A DNA stretch of 64,000 nucleotides from Campylobacter sp. RM16189 (lineage in GTDB: Bacteria; Campylobacterota; Campylobacteria; Campylobacterales; Campylobacteraceae). A program made the translations under genes and the position numbers. How positions within the stretch are numbered: the stretch's first letter is position 1; each line of letters begins with the position of its first letter. The notes under the pieces are model-generated. The model was not told where the DNA came from, did not search any database, and saw nothing but the letters and a program-made list of their open reading frames with translations. The stretch is taken from NCBI RefSeq assembly GCF_012978815.1, contig NZ_LIWR01000004.1, positions 1 to 64,000 on the forward strand, given 5' to 3'. Shown here one piece after another: positions 27,226 through 36,093 of the stretch.

Positions 27226-28919
27226 GCTTTCTCCTTTTTAAATCTAAGACTAAGCCACACAAAGACAAGAGAAACAAAGAGACAAGTAAGCGAAATCTTA
27301 AAAATTTCAAAATTTACGAAAGAACCATTTGCTATAGAGACTATAAAAACAACAGCAAAAACCACAGAAGTTATAACAGAACTTAAAGAGTATCCATATT
27401 TTTTGACAAAAATTGCGCCGATCAATGAAATAAACGCAAAAGCGGTAAAAAAGGCATAAACTTCATATTCGTACCTAAACTCATTTTCATAAGGTATTAG
27501 CTGATTTGCAAGTAAATAAATGCCAAGAGCGGTAAATAGCCCTATAAAAAACGCATTATTAAATACTTTTATCATATATATTGCGACTTTAGAGTGCTGC
27601 TTTTGACTCCACAAATAAGCTCCTGAGGCGCACATAATAAGCCCAAGACAGCCAAATACAAAAAATACAAATCTAACCAGCTCTCCACCAAAGCCGCCTA
27701 CATGAAAAATTCTCATAAACAGCATTACAAGATTTGCCCTAGGAACCTCTCTTTCAAAAACCTCCTCAAGCTTTTCTCCGCTTACGGCATCGAAAACTTT
27801 AGATTCAAAGCTTAGGCCTTTTTCGGTAAATGGCTTACTAGGCACAAAATTTAGCTGTATATGAGCTGTGCCCTGCATACTTCTTTGAATCACTATACTC
27901 TCAAAATTTTTATTTGAATGTTTATCTACAATACTTTTAACTTGATCGGTAGTAGGCATAAATTTAGCTCTTCTTGTCATCATATTAGCCATAAATTCCT
28001 TACTTTTGCTAAACTGATCTCTCATTTTTGATAAAGATTGTTCAGTGATATTTATCTCTTTATTTTGAGATAAATTTTGCATTACCAAAGGCTTCATATC
28101 ATTTGATTTTACATTCTGCTTAACTAAATTTTTAGATACTTCATCATCTTTTTTAATAGTTAAGTTTTGCTCAGCCATCGCCTTTGCAAGAGCCCTTTGT
28201 CTTTTGCGCTCCTCATTTCTAGCCTTAGCCTTGGCAGTAAAATCCTGTTGCATACTCGCCTTATTTTGATTGGCCACTTCAGAATATATACCCTTTAGCA
28301 TAAACCTCTCGACCAGATAAAGTCCTGAAACGCTAAGCATTAAAAATATCACAAACCCACTAACACTAGCTAGAATATGAGAATCCATCCAAAAGGACTT
28401 TTGTCTAAATTTGAAAAAATCCTTTAAAATTCTCTTATGTATCATAATGCCAGACAATAAAACAAAAAGCATAGCTATGGTTATATAGCCGATTATTTCG
28501 CGTGCAGTTACTCGATTTATAAACCACAAATCATAATGAAGCGCGCTCAAAAAACCTCCGCCGTAAGTGCTTCTGCCTCTTATAATCTCAGATGTGTCCG
28601 GATCTATCTTGACTATTTTTCGGTTTCTTCTATGCTCTCTAACTCTTACGTCATCATGCCAGGATATGGTTATGTAAGGGGTAAATTCACTAGGCGGTGT
28701 TATCCTCCAAATATCGGAATTTGGATGGTGTTCTTTAAGATATTCAAGCGAAGTATCCAGATATTCACTATTTTTGTAATTTATCTTATAATATTCAGGC
28801 TGCATAAACAAAGTTATATCATCTTTATAATAAGCCAAGGTTCCACTAAAAAATATAAAAAATATTATCCATGTAAAGGCAAGTCCAAAATATCTATGAA
28901 AGAGTCGAAGCATCATCAT
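27222..28919 (-). CDS. PepSY-domain membrane protein, likely ferric-siderophore reductase
   Basis: The 565-residue protein has a first membrane helix after FHRYFGLAFTW, a periplasmic PepSY-like stretch, further helices near residues 135-160 and 185-210, and then a charged, Lys/Gln-rich insert (about residues 228-310). A second periplasmic domain and four more helices follow, including RIFHVGGFGGELVRFVFF with a conserved-looking His. Proteins of this build reduce iron in siderophore complexes in the periplasm (Pseudomonas FpvG is the known example). Small membrane proteins overlap both of its ends (4 bases each), as in DUF3649-PepSY-DUF3325 operons. No TonB-dependent receptor is adjacent. Confidence 0.75.
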   Translation of the reverse strand: MMMLRLFHRYFGLAFTWIIFFIFFSGTLAYYKDDITLFMQPEYYKINYKNSEYLDTSLEYLKEHHPNSDIWRITPPSEFTPYITISWHDDVRVREHRRNRKIVKIDPDTSEIIRGRSTYGGGFLSALHYDLWFINRVTAREIIGYITIAMLFVLLSGIMIHKRILKDFFKFRQKSFWMDSHILASVSGFVIFLMLSVSGLYLVERFMLKGIYSEVANQNKASMQQDFTAKAKARNEERKRQRALAKAMAEQNLTIKKDDEVSKNLVKQNVKSNDMKPLVMQNLSQNKEINITEQSLSKMRDQFSKSKEFMANMMTRRAKFMPTTDQVKSIVDKHSNKNFESIVIQRSMQGTAHIQLNFVPSKPFTEKGLSFESKVFDAVSGEKLEEVFEREVPRANLVMLFMRIFHVGGFGGELVRFVFFVFGCLGLIMCASGAYLWSQKQHSKVAIYMIKVFNNAFFIGLFTALGIYLLANQLIPYENEFRYEYEVYAFFTAFAFISLIGAIFVKKYGYSLSSVITSVVFAVVFIVSIANGSFVNFEIFKISLTCLFVSLVFVWLSLRFKKEKA

Positions 28920-29170
28920 ATCGTGACCGCCAAAGTAGTGAATAAAACTGTTAATACAAGAACAAATTTAAGTCTTATTGTATAGCAGAATAAAAACCAA
29001 AGGGTAAAAATGCCCATAAATAAAAAATTTGCAACTACAAGCTTTTCATTTTGAATAACGCTTAAAAAATTTGGAATTTTGACACTAAAATAATAAGATA
29101 TGATAAATCCGAATACGCTGCAAACAATCGTTCTAATGATAAACTCTTTAGTTTTTGAGAGCAAAAGCAT
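28916..29170 (-). CDS. Small membrane protein, DUF3649-like
   Basis: The 84-residue protein has three hydrophobic helices and overlaps the PepSY gene start by 4 bases. It is the first gene of the three-gene operon. In size, topology and place it matches the DUF3649 proteins that precede PepSY reductases in iron operons. The name rests mostly on context. Confidence 0.55.
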   Translation of the reverse strand: MLLLSKTKEFIIRTIVCSVFGFIISYYFSVKIPNFLSVIQNEKLVVANFLFMGIFTLWFLFCYTIRLKFVLVLTVLFTTLAVTI

Positions 29171-29196
29171 CCTTGATCTTTAGAAATTAATTTAGG

Positions 29197-29202
29197 ATTA
29201 TA
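29197..29202 (-). promoter_or_regulatory. Likely -10 box for the PepSY operon
   Basis: TATAAT on the minus strand, 27 bases upstream of the ATG at 29170. The AT-rich surroundings could hold a Fur site, which would be expected for an iron operon, but I cannot define one by eye. Confidence 0.45.
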
Positions 29203-29251
29203 AATTAATATGAATAAAAATTAACTTAATACAATTATGATATTTATTAAT

Positions 29252-29284
29252 ATTTATCCTGAATTTTGATAATCCAGGATAAAT
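29252..29284 (-). terminator. Inverted repeat after the HutX-like gene
   Basis: Perfect 10-bp arms (ATTTATCCTG / CAGGATAAAT) with a 13-base loop, 55 bases after the stop codon at 29339 and 82 bases before the start of the PepSY operon. It may end the haem-carrier transcript or act as an operator; the loop is long and the T-run poor. Confidence 0.4.
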
Positions 29285-29338
29285 TTCGATATGCCTAAAA
29301 AATCTTAGTATCCAATCAATTTGTTTAAAAATTTGATA

Positions 29339-29827
29339 TTATATTCTAGTTTTTAACTCCTCAAAAGCACTTTCTTGATTTTTTAAAAGATTCCTCTCTT
29401 TATCTCTCGCTACATAGATTTTAAAAATATTTTCTCCGTTTTTATCATAAAACTGCACCGATTTTGAAAGCATTCCCATGAATGTCTGAGTTACGAAAAA
29501 GATCTTATCTATATCGCTTGCTTTTAGGTGTCCGCCGAAATTTGACTCTTTCATGCTGAAGTTATAATACCCTTGTGCATGCTGTCCGCTTGGAATTTTG
29601 GTTTTAAACTCTATGATAAACGATGGAGTGTTTTTAACAAAAAGCACTTCACCCCAGCTGCCTATCTCACCGATGATCTCGTCAAATTTAGCCCCATCGG
29701 CAAATCTGCAAAACTCGCAAGGCAGGTTTAAAAGCACATCCATCTCTTTTAGCCCAAGCTCTTTACCTATTTCACCTAGTGAAATTTTTGGATTTTTCTC
29801 GATTAGAGATTTTACTTTTTCTTTCAT
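29339..29827 (-). CDS. HutX-like intracellular haem carrier
   Basis: The 162-residue protein fits the HutX/HuvX family of haem-utilisation carriers: a short N-terminal helix-turn-helix-like part (ISLGEIGKELGLKEMDVLL), then IIGEIGSWGEVLFVKN, IPSGQHAQGYYNFS, FGGHLKASDIDKIFFV, and KIYVARDKERNLL, all of which match the family layout. Such proteins bind haem in the cytoplasm and pass it to a degrading enzyme. It is next to the PepSY operon on the same strand, forming an iron-related neighbourhood, but is separately transcribed, with a hairpin between. Confidence 0.75.
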   Translation of the reverse strand: MKEKVKSLIEKNPKISLGEIGKELGLKEMDVLLNLPCEFCRFADGAKFDEIIGEIGSWGEVLFVKNTPSFIIEFKTKIPSGQHAQGYYNFSMKESNFGGHLKASDIDKIFFVTQTFMGMLSKSVQFYDKNGENIFKIYVARDKERNLLKNQESAFEELKTRI

Positions 29828-29877
29828 TTTAATCCTTTTTAAATAAAATTTGGCAAATTATAGCATAATATTACAAT

Positions 29878-30030
29878 TTAGATAATAATTATCAACACAA
29901 AATGAACTGATATTAAAAGAGGATTATCTAAGCCCTCTATCTCTTTTAGCTTTTTAAGTATTTTAATGCTAACACTATTATCTAATTTCTTAAGCTCTTT
30001 TAACGCATTTTTACTGAAATTTACTTTCAT
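29878..30030 (-). pseudogene. Truncated RelE/ParE-type toxin remnant
   Basis: The 50-codon frame begins MKVNFSKNALKELKKLD and continues through KILKKLKEIEGLDNP, the first two helices of a RelE-family toxin. After that it turns into LLISVHFVLIIII and stops, so the beta-sheet and catalytic C terminus are missing. The ATG overlaps the stop of the antitoxin remnant (ATGA), the typical arrangement of such pairs. Confidence 0.6.
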
Positions 30031-30197
30031 ATTTTTACGCCAAGCTCTTTAGCTACTTCATCAAGAGTATAAAACTGAGGATTAGGATCACTCTCTATCT
30101 TTTTTAACTCTTCCATGGCATCTATATAATCATTCATATCTTCTAAGAATCTTTTTATAGCTTCTTGAACGTAAAAGCTTTTTGTTATTTTAGTATC
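30027..30197 (-). pseudogene. Antitoxin remnant paired with the broken toxin
   Basis: An open frame of 56 codons without a start reads TKSFYVQEAIKRFLED, then DYIDAMEELKKIESDP and FYTLDEVAKELGVKI. This matches the C-terminal two thirds of ribbon-helix-helix (RelB/DUF6290-type) antitoxins. The first 25 or so residues with the DNA-binding strand are absent; a TAA at 30198-30200 stands just before. Together with the truncated toxin it is a dead toxin-antitoxin module at the edge of the restriction island. Confidence 0.6.
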
Positions 30198-30221
30198 TTA
30201 AGTAGTATTAATAACATAAAA

Positions 30222-30887
30222 CTAATTCAACGAATTTTCAAGCACTCTTTTTCTCTCTTGCCAATCACTCATATAAACACTAAGATATTCATAAAATTTT
30301 TTACTATGATCAGTATGAATCAAATGCGCTAATTCGTGAAATATAACGTATTCTACGCATTTTTTTGGTTTTTTGATTAGTTCAAGATTTAAGTTTATAT
30401 ATGATTTTGCCGCATTGCAGCTGCCCCAGCGAGTCTTCATCTTGCGAATTCTTACATTTTTTATATCTCTTTTTACCATCTTATTAAACTCGTTTATGAT
30501 GTTAAAAAAACAGATAAGCGCCTTATCTTTATACCACTCATCAAGTAGTTTTTGCTTCTTTTTAAAGTTATTCTTATCTCGCACAAAAAGCTCTAAAGTG
30601 CCTCTGTTAAGTCTTACAAACTCTTCTTTGCTCTCATTTACTTTTAGCCTATAGCTTCTTCCTAGATACTTCATCTCTTCGCCGCTTACAAGCTCTTTTT
30701 CACGACTTTTAAATTTGGCAAAGAATTCCTGCTTGATAATTATCCACTTCTCGCGCTTTTTAAACACAAACCCTATATGCTCATCGCTCGCATCTTTTGG
30801 TGCGTTAATTATTACTTCACCGCTTGGCTTAACTTTAATGCTAAAGTTTTTAATATCCTTTTTGATAATTTTTACGCTTTTAAGCAT
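30222..30887 (-). CDS. YgjP-like (M48/DUF45) zinc metallopeptidase
   Basis: The 221-residue protein has the DUF45 layout: an N-terminal beta-rich part, the stretch RKMKTRWGSCNAAKSYINLN, and the zinc site HELAHLIHTDHSKKFYEYL (two His of HExxH and a third His five residues on). Members are often found beside type I restriction genes, where they may process or regulate the R subunit; this is unproven. Its start overlaps the hsdR end by 8 bases, so it belongs to the same operon, as the last gene. Confidence 0.85.
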   Translation of the reverse strand: MLKSVKIIKKDIKNFSIKVKPSGEVIINAPKDASDEHIGFVFKKREKWIIIKQEFFAKFKSREKELVSGEEMKYLGRSYRLKVNESKEEFVRLNRGTLELFVRDKNNFKKKQKLLDEWYKDKALICFFNIINEFNKMVKRDIKNVRIRKMKTRWGSCNAAKSYINLNLELIKKPKKCVEYVIFHELAHLIHTDHSKKFYEYLSVYMSDWQERKRVLENSLN

Positions 30888-33800
30888 AATGATTTATTCC
30901 TATGTTGCGCATAACTTCATAAATTTCAGTTTTATTTTCAATATTTATGTCAAATTTATCCTCTATATCCCATAAAAGCTCATCTATAGCCCCCTCTATC
31001 TCGTTTTTTACATCTATATTTTTATCCCACTCAGGTCTCAGTGCGTAAGAGCTGTAAATTTCATCTATCTTTTGAGCTAAAGCGACAAGCTCCTCTTCAT
31101 CTATCTGAGTTAAGTCTGCTAAATTCTCATACATATCGGCAATCGATCTCTTGCCCTTAAATTCCTCTTTCATCTCATCTTTTTTATTTACTATCTGCTC
31201 TTTTATAGCTCTTAAAGCGGTTAATTTTTCTTCATCACTCAAGCGTCCGGCGGTATATTCATCTATGATTTTTTGAATTTGAGCTGAAATAGACCTGTAA
31301 AATGCCGGATTTGAGTCAAATTTTTCAGTCACAACTGCATCTAGCGCACTTTTGATACTTTCAGCTTTTGCATTTGCCGCCACAAGCCTATCTACTTCAC
31401 TATCAAATTCCGCCTCAAATATATTTACAATCCTACTTAGAGTATTAACTCCTTTTGCGTTTATAAAAGTATCAAGCAGCTTTTGCATATCTTTTTCATA
31501 CTTATTAAAGTCGCATTTTTCTTGATACATTATCTGCACGATACTTCTTAATTCATTATAAAATTTGATTTTACTCTTATACTCTTTTATCTCAATACCA
31601 GTTAAAATTTCTGCCGTCTTGTCACTACTTAAGGCTAGAGCAAAAGCCCTCGCAAGAGATGAAAGCCACTCTTTAAAATTTTTACGCTTATCTTTATCAT
31701 CCAAAGACTTCGCATAACTCTCTACATCATTTTTAAACTCCACATCTTTAAAAAGCTCCTCTAAATGAGTATAGTAAGTTTTTACTTTTGATATCTCGCT
31801 TCTTACATCTATAACAGCCCCCACTATATCCACCCCGTCAAATCCGCTTAGACACTCGTAGCTTTCAAGGCTATCGCTTAGCTCTCTTAAAAGCCCTCTA
31901 TAGTCTATTATAAGCCCGTAGTCTTTGCCCTCATATACCCTGTTTACTCTTGCTATGGCTTGAAGCAGATTATGCTCTTTTAAAGGTTTATCGACGTATA
32001 AGATAGCGGCTCTTGGAGCGTCAAAACCCGTTAGAAGCTTATCAACGACTATCAGCATATCCATATCATCACCGTTTAAAAACTCATCTTTTACGGTATC
32101 TATATATCTTTCATTATCTCCATACTCTTTTTCTATATCTTTCATTGCATTTATTACAAATTCTCTGCTTCCGCCTACATTTTCATCCTGTTCGTTTGAT
32201 ATGACAAAGGCTGTTTTTATCTCGCCCAAATCTTTAAAAATTTGATGATACTTTATCGCCTCAAATTTTGAGCTAGTTGCAAACATAGCTTTAAATCCGG
32301 GCTTTGCAAACTCTTTAAAATGTTTATTTATATCCATAGCCACAAGATATAGCCTTTGCTCACTTGAAGCCACCTTGCTAAATTTAGCCCACTTTTGCTG
32401 CAAATCTCTCTTTTGCTCATCGCTTAAATTTCTGCAAATCGCCTTAAATCTCTCATCTAAAATTTCAGGATTTGAAATTTCTTGCTCCACAAATCTACCC
32501 TCATACAAAAGCGGCAGCACTGCTCCGTCTCTAACCGCGTCATCTATCGTATATCTGTGTATCTCTCCGCCAAATTTTGCAAAGCTATTTTTCTCACGTT
32601 TTAAAAGCGGAGTTCCCGTAAAGCCTATATAGCAAGCGTTTGGCAACGCTCTTCTCATGGCTATATGCAAATCGCCCCCTTGAGTTCGGTGACTCTCATC
32701 AACCAATACAAAGATATTGTTATCGTTTAATACTGTTTTGGAGTTTGCAACGCTTGCAAATTTATGCACTAAAGTTGTTATAACGCCGACATTACTTTTT
32801 AGCTTATGGGTCAAATTTGCACCGCTAAAGCAGCGTTCAACCCTTATATCGGTATTCTTAAAAGCTCCTTCTATCTGCTTATCAAGCTCGATACGATCGC
32901 TTACTATTATTACTTTTGAATTTGTATAAATTTGCTTTAAAAGCTTGGTTAGCATAACCATAGTTAGGCTCTTTCCGCTTCCTTGGGTATGCCAAATAAG
33001 CCCACCCGTTCTTTTGCCGTCTTCTATTCGCTCGACTCTTTTTAGAGTTCTTTTGATACCAAAAAACTGCTGATACCTGCAAATTTTCTTAACTCTATTA
33101 TCAAAAAGGATAAAATTTCTCATGAGATCAAGAAGTCTATCCGGTCTTAGCAAGGCATAAAGTGTCATATCAAGAGCTGTTATGCTTCTATCGTTTACAA
33201 ATTTAGCTAAATTCTCTCTCGCACTCTCTTCTTCCTCTTCTTTCCAAATAGAGTAAAATTCAGGCTTTGTTAGAGTGGTGCCGTATCTTGCTTCATTTGC
33301 GTTGGCAGCTAATGTAAGCTGTATAAATTTAAAAAGATGTGGTATCTCGCCCTTTTCTTGCTCTTTTAGAAGCTGGTTTATACCGTTTTGGACGTTTATG
33401 CTTGATTTTTTAAGCTCAATGACAGTCAAAGGAATGCCGTTTACAAAAAGCACCAGATCGGGTCTTCTGCTCTTTTTGTCGCTTTTATCAGACTTGGCCA
33501 CGGCAAATTCTTCGGTTATATAAAAGTCGTTATTGTAGATATTTTCAAAATCGATAAATTTTATGCTAAAACTTCTTTTAGAGCCGTCAGGCAAGCTCTC
33601 TTCATAACTCTCCCCCATTAAAAGCATATTTGTAACTCGCTCGTTTGCCACGCCTAGACCCTCATTTAGGCTTACATCGAGATGTTCGATAGCTCTGGTT
33701 ATGCTTTGAGGAGAAAATTTATAAATTTCACCCTTGTATTCGTATGAATTTAGCTCGTTTAGCTTTTTAGCCAAAATTTCTTTGAAAAGAACATTTGATG

Positions 33801-33921
33801 TTTGGTTGTCTCTTAGTTTTAAATTTTCATCTCTGCTTATAAATTTATAACCAAACAGTTCACTTTTAAGTAAATTTATGCAGTTTTGTTGCAATGCTTT
33901 TTCCGATGTGTTTGGGGTCAT
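30880..33921 (-). CDS. hsdR: Type I restriction enzyme, R (motor and nuclease) subunit
   Basis: HsdR translocates and cleaves DNA that lacks the host methylation. The 1013-residue protein has the N-terminal nuclease motif RRPDLVLFVNGIPLTVIELKKS (the D...ExK residues), then helicase motifs: Walker A HTQGSGKSLTMVML (near residue 305), DESHRTQGG, CYIGFTGTP, VDKLLTGFDAPRA and QAIARVNRVYEGKDYG, and a helical C-terminal domain for binding the methylase. No break is visible, so it should be active. The start codon overlaps the stop of the preceding unknown gene (ATGA). Confidence 0.95.
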   Translation of the reverse strand: MTPNTSEKALQQNCINLLKSELFGYKFISRDENLKLRDNQTSNVLFKEILAKKLNELNSYEYKGEIYKFSPQSITRAIEHLDVSLNEGLGVANERVTNMLLMGESYEESLPDGSKRSFSIKFIDFENIYNNDFYITEEFAVAKSDKSDKKSRRPDLVLFVNGIPLTVIELKKSSINVQNGINQLLKEQEKGEIPHLFKFIQLTLAANANEARYGTTLTKPEFYSIWKEEEEESARENLAKFVNDRSITALDMTLYALLRPDRLLDLMRNFILFDNRVKKICRYQQFFGIKRTLKRVERIEDGKRTGGLIWHTQGSGKSLTMVMLTKLLKQIYTNSKVIIVSDRIELDKQIEGAFKNTDIRVERCFSGANLTHKLKSNVGVITTLVHKFASVANSKTVLNDNNIFVLVDESHRTQGGDLHIAMRRALPNACYIGFTGTPLLKREKNSFAKFGGEIHRYTIDDAVRDGAVLPLLYEGRFVEQEISNPEILDERFKAICRNLSDEQKRDLQQKWAKFSKVASSEQRLYLVAMDINKHFKEFAKPGFKAMFATSSKFEAIKYHQIFKDLGEIKTAFVISNEQDENVGGSREFVINAMKDIEKEYGDNERYIDTVKDEFLNGDDMDMLIVVDKLLTGFDAPRAAILYVDKPLKEHNLLQAIARVNRVYEGKDYGLIIDYRGLLRELSDSLESYECLSGFDGVDIVGAVIDVRSEISKVKTYYTHLEELFKDVEFKNDVESYAKSLDDKDKRKNFKEWLSSLARAFALALSSDKTAEILTGIEIKEYKSKIKFYNELRSIVQIMYQEKCDFNKYEKDMQKLLDTFINAKGVNTLSRIVNIFEAEFDSEVDRLVAANAKAESIKSALDAVVTEKFDSNPAFYRSISAQIQKIIDEYTAGRLSDEEKLTALRAIKEQIVNKKDEMKEEFKGKRSIADMYENLADLTQIDEEELVALAQKIDEIYSSYALRPEWDKNIDVKNEIEGAIDELLWDIEDKFDINIENKTEIYEVMRNIGINHYA

Positions 33922-34874
33922 TTTAGATCCTTTAAATCACTACATTCTAAAAATAAACTTTTTACTTTTTCATCAAATTTTTTCTTCCTTTTTTTAATAC
34001 CTTCTTTTCTTATTTTCCATTCATCAAAAGCATCTTTTTTTATTTCATAAACTTTTACAACCCTATAAAGTCTTGCTTTGCTTTCTTCTCCAAAATCATC
34101 ATACGTTTTTACAATTTCAAGATGACATTTTATAAAAGAGCCATTTCCGAAATCATATTTGCTATCAATGACATCGTTTTTAAATTTACTATCCCCCATG
34201 CTAAAATCTATCTTTTCATTTTTATAAATTCCTTTCCATTTGTATTTACCTTCTTTTAGAACAGGAGATATTAATTCTATGACGGCATCATCATCTTCTT
34301 CCAATTCCTTACCATCGTTGATAATAAAATTTTTAAACTCTACTCTTTCAATGATTGTTTCTTTTTTAACTTCAGAGCCAAATCCAACTTTTTGTATTTT
34401 TTCATATTTTTCTAACTTTGAATAATAATTTGATAACGGTCTTGCTATTTTTTGTTCTAAATTTATATCTTGCGAAATATCATTTTTATTACTCTTATTT
34501 TTAAGTTCAGCTATTTCAAGTTCTAATTTTTTAACTTCCAATCTATTTTTTTTATATGCACCGCTACAAATATGTTTTATCAATTCAACAATCTTATTGG
34601 CAACATATCCTATGGTAGCTGCTGAAATTGAAGATGCTGTTGGGTATTTTTCTATTACCTCCAAAATTTCAATATATCCGCCTTTTTCAGGAACTTTACT
34701 TTCAAGTTTTATTTCGACATCCAACACAGCACACACGACACTAACAATATTTAGAAAATCTTTTTCTATACTATTTCTAACAAATGCATTCATAGAGTGA
34801 GAATTATCATTTAAATAATAATGAACTATCAGTCTATTTCTTGCTTGGCTAATATTTTTATTATTATCATTCAT
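33918..34874 (-). CDS. Unknown protein embedded in the hsd operon
   Basis: The 318-residue product is not one I can name. The N terminus (RNRLIVHYYLNDNSHSMNAF, residues 12-31) looks like a conserved block. A hydrophobic segment at about residues 80-100 (SSISAATIGYVANKIVELI) may be a membrane helix. A coiled-coil region follows (about 108-135), then a lysine- and glutamate-rich C-terminal half with alternating strands. It sits between hsdS (4 bases before) and hsdR (4-base overlap), so it is made together with the restriction enzyme. C. jejuni type I loci are known to carry unrelated intercalated genes (rlo/mlo). A defence or regulatory role is a guess. Confidence 0.7.
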   Translation of the reverse strand: MNDNNKNISQARNRLIVHYYLNDNSHSMNAFVRNSIEKDFLNIVSVVCAVLDVEIKLESKVPEKGGYIEILEVIEKYPTASSISAATIGYVANKIVELIKHICSGAYKKNRLEVKKLELEIAELKNKSNKNDISQDINLEQKIARPLSNYYSKLEKYEKIQKVGFGSEVKKETIIERVEFKNFIINDGKELEEDDDAVIELISPVLKEGKYKWKGIYKNEKIDFSMGDSKFKNDVIDSKYDFGNGSFIKCHLEIVKTYDDFGEESKARLYRVVKVYEIKKDAFDEWKIRKEGIKKRKKKFDEKVKSLFLECSDLKDLK

Positions 34875-34878
34875 AACA

Positions 34879-36084
34879 TCAAGTCCTTACCTTTCCTGTT
34901 AATAAATTTTGCATAAGTCCTTGCTTTTGTGTTTTTAAGCTCTCTAGTTTGTTTTCTAAAATTTTTATCTCATCATCACAAGCGGTTAAAATTTCTGCGA
35001 TTTTTTGTTGTTCTTTTAAAGCTATTGGTATCAAAATTTTTTTTGATAAAAATGTTGCATTTGATATATTGATAGTATTTTTAGCACCTTTTTGAATAAT
35101 TGTTTGCAAGTAGTTTTTTGTTCTTATTGATGACTCAAAATAAAAATGTAACCAAGCTCCCAAATATCTATTTATTGGTGTAAAAACTCCATACAATGGA
35201 GATACTATAACATTTTTTCCATTGAAATTTTGCTTTATTATTCCATAAGGAAAATTACCAGTAGGGCTTTTCGTGTAAACAATATCAAAAGGTTTTACAA
35301 GATTATAATTTAAAGTATCTTGTGCTGCAAAGCTTCTCCCCAAATACTCTATTTGGTTGATAATTCCGACATGAACAGACACAGAATACACATCACTTTT
35401 ACCATCACTTTTAAGCTTATGCTCTGTCAAAATCTCTCCAAGTTTAGTTTCTTGCCACTCGTCGTTGAAGTTTGGAAGGCGGATTTTGGTGGTAAGAAGG
35501 TTTTGCATTAAGCCTTTTTTGAACTCTTTTTTTGATTTGATTAGTTCTGCGGTTAAATTTATAGCCCTATCCCAAGTAGATAAAATTTCCGCTATTTTTT
35601 CTTGTTCATCAATCGGCGGAAGTAAAATTTCTAATGAAAAAAAATCTTTATCCGTGATATTTATCCTATCGTGTCTAGCACCATAGTTTGCTACACTTTT
35701 AACTTGGTTATACCAAAAAATACTCTTAAAAAAATACGATAAAAATTTTGCCTTTTTCTCATCTTCCACTCTAAATACAGTATATAAAGGTGAAACTATA
35801 CCAATGGAAATCAAATTTCTATTAATAGGTCCTGTTGGTGCATTTATGGAAATTCGTGGGTTATAAACAAAATCTCCATAATCTACAATATAGTAGTCTT
35901 GAATATTATTTTTGTTTGCTATGTCTTTATCAAAATATTCATTTTGCACGACAATTCCATTTGTTGCCGAATTTGATAAAACTAAATTTATAAAGCTATC
36001 TTTATTTTTAGTTGAAACTTTTTCAGCAACATCTCCCAGCCTTACAACCCTCCACCCGCTCGGCAAATTTTTAAAACTATTCAT
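34879..36084 (-). CDS. hsdS: Type I restriction specificity subunit (full length)
   Basis: HsdS recognises the two halves of the target sequence. The 401-residue protein has two target-recognition domains (about residues 8-160 and 210-360), each followed by a conserved helix: DEQEKIAEILSTWDRAI and LKEQQKIAEILTACDDEI. The repeated architecture is that of a normal, complete S subunit. Residues PSGWRVVRLGDVAEK open the first domain. It lies 9 bases after hsdM. Confidence 0.93.
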   Translation of the reverse strand: MNSFKNLPSGWRVVRLGDVAEKVSTKNKDSFINLVLSNSATNGIVVQNEYFDKDIANKNNIQDYYIVDYGDFVYNPRISINAPTGPINRNLISIGIVSPLYTVFRVEDEKKAKFLSYFFKSIFWYNQVKSVANYGARHDRINITDKDFFSLEILLPPIDEQEKIAEILSTWDRAINLTAELIKSKKEFKKGLMQNLLTTKIRLPNFNDEWQETKLGEILTEHKLKSDGKSDVYSVSVHVGIINQIEYLGRSFAAQDTLNYNLVKPFDIVYTKSPTGNFPYGIIKQNFNGKNVIVSPLYGVFTPINRYLGAWLHFYFESSIRTKNYLQTIIQKGAKNTINISNATFLSKKILIPIALKEQQKIAEILTACDDEIKILENKLESLKTQKQGLMQNLLTGKVRT

Positions 36085-36093
36085 CTTTATCCC

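Noticed and set aside
28536..28985. A 149-codon plus-strand open frame within the PepSY gene
   Set aside because: Lies antisense to conserved membrane segments and its product has no recognisable domain; treated as a shadow.
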